Shown here: piece by piece, positions 63,274 to 64,000 of the stretch
Layout of the letters: the number at the start of each line of letters is the position of its first letter
Position numbering within the stretch: the stretch's first letter is position 1
NCBI GenBank assembly: GCA_005281725.1
Contig: SSBO01000003.1
Span: 2,779,824 to 2,843,823, forward strand
DNA: 64,000 nt
Direction of reading: 5' to 3'
Source of the DNA: Wuchereria bancrofti
Lineage: Eukaryota > Nematoda > Chromadorea > Rhabditida > Onchocercidae
Made by a program: the position numbers and the translations under genes
Notes under the pieces: generated by a model
The model's input: only the letters and a program-made list of their open reading frames with translations
What the model was told of the DNA's origin: nothing
Databases searched by the model: none

Positions 63274-64000
63274 AAAATGAAAGGTAAAAAGAAAGCTATG
63301 ATTTTTTTTTTGAGGAAAACAGCGAGAGAAAGAGGAGGAGAAATTAAAATTTCACATTTCGATTCTGTCAAAATTAATATTTGCCCTTGCTCAGTTTTTG
63401 TCCTGAATGTTGTTATTTTTGCTAGCATTTCCATAAATTTTTTAATATCTTTTTTTTTTTTTTTTGAAAAATATATAGGACTGAAAAGAGAAATTAATTG
63501 ATTTTGCATCAAATAACAAAAAAAAAAGAAGAAAAAGAATCAATGAATTCCTTGAATAATTCAGCGCTGTTTCTTGACTTGGCCATATATTTGACTAATG
63601 TTTATGCAAGATAATATTTTATTAGCAATTTTCAATTTTTAATGAGTATTGGAACGAAATCATAGCTCATTTTTCTTGTCAACAAAAAAGGGAAAACAAA
63701 ACGATAGAATTGCCGGTGTGTATTTGATTTATGTTTTTATCTAAATTCATAATAAAAAAAAAAAGAAAATTGCACTTAATTATTAATATCGTTGTCAACA
63801 GCTTCATTACTATTCAACAAAATTAAGCAAGCCTCAAAAAAAAAAAAAAAAAGAATCATATAATACGCTAATTGCCTATTGGAAAATTAAACAAAAGAAA
63901 TAAAATAATATTTGAGATAGAAAGAAGTAGAAATATTTACTTCTAAATTAGAAATCATTGTTAATTATTTCAATCCTTGATCCATTTTTAATAATCAATG
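63274..64000. other. 3' UTR and downstream DNA
   Basis: After the stop I see AT-rich DNA with A tracts and no further exon. The two overlapping short frames on opposite strands at 63231-63512 are not called. Confidence 0.5.
63751..63756 (+). terminator. Candidate polyadenylation signal of the RhoGAP gene
   Basis: AATAAA about 480 nt after the TGA stop at 63271-63273, running into an A tract. Motif and position only. Confidence 0.35.

Noticed and set aside
1..64000. Bacterial endosymbiont-derived insertion, provirus or transposase
   Set aside because: I looked for long open frames with transposase, reverse-transcriptase or bacterial features and for GC-shifted blocks of gene size on both strands; none were seen.

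Overview
The window looks like nuclear DNA of a nematode, most likely a parasitic species with an AT-rich genome, on the order of 70-75% A+T. This rests on spliced genes with nematode-style acceptors (TTTTCAG, TTTACAG), degenerate GT donors, introns from about 60 bp to 7 kb, abundant simple repeats, and protein sequences that fit nematode orthologues of two conserved eukaryotic genes. The species call is inference. I saw no bacterial genes, prophage, CRISPR array, rRNA or intact transposase.

Layout. (1) Positions 83-5254, plus strand: the last 11 exons of a VPS15/PIK3R4 orthologue, the regulatory pseudokinase of the class III PI3-kinase complex. The window holds the end of the helical region, the linker and the whole C-terminal WD40 propeller; the kinase-like N terminus lies to the left. 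(2) 6744-8536, minus strand: a compact four-exon gene for a 132-residue, very tyrosine-rich protein that I do not recognise, convergent with VPS15. (3) About 8.6-34.5 kb: roughly 26 kb of gene-poor DNA with simple repeats, one decayed tRNA-Asp-like copy, one perfect hairpin and a few orphan minus-strand splice-donor signals. No complete gene is supported there. (4) 34493-63273, plus strand: one large gene of at least 27 exons. It encodes about 1,087 residues with an F-BAR region, a C1 zinc finger and a RhoGAP domain, the architecture of HMHA1 (ARHGAP45), ARHGAP29 and GMIP, represented in C. elegans by SPV-1. My exon chains for all three genes keep frame throughout.

How the genes relate. VPS15 acts on endosomal and autophagic membranes with VPS34. 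The SPV-1-like protein is predicted to bind curved plasma membrane and switch off Rho. They are neighbours, and nothing in the sequence suggests an operon.

Most interesting points: a 91-bp tandem triplication that copies the 3' end and splice donor of a RhoGAP-domain exon into the following intron; two candidate internal first exons in the SPV-1-like gene, each 55 nt long and each in phase with the first F-BAR exon; a 43-bp satellite whose every unit carries a splice-donor consensus on the opposite strand; an intronic cluster of perfect palindromes with octamer motifs; a cryptic exon in VPS15; and the unrecognised tyrosine-rich gene.
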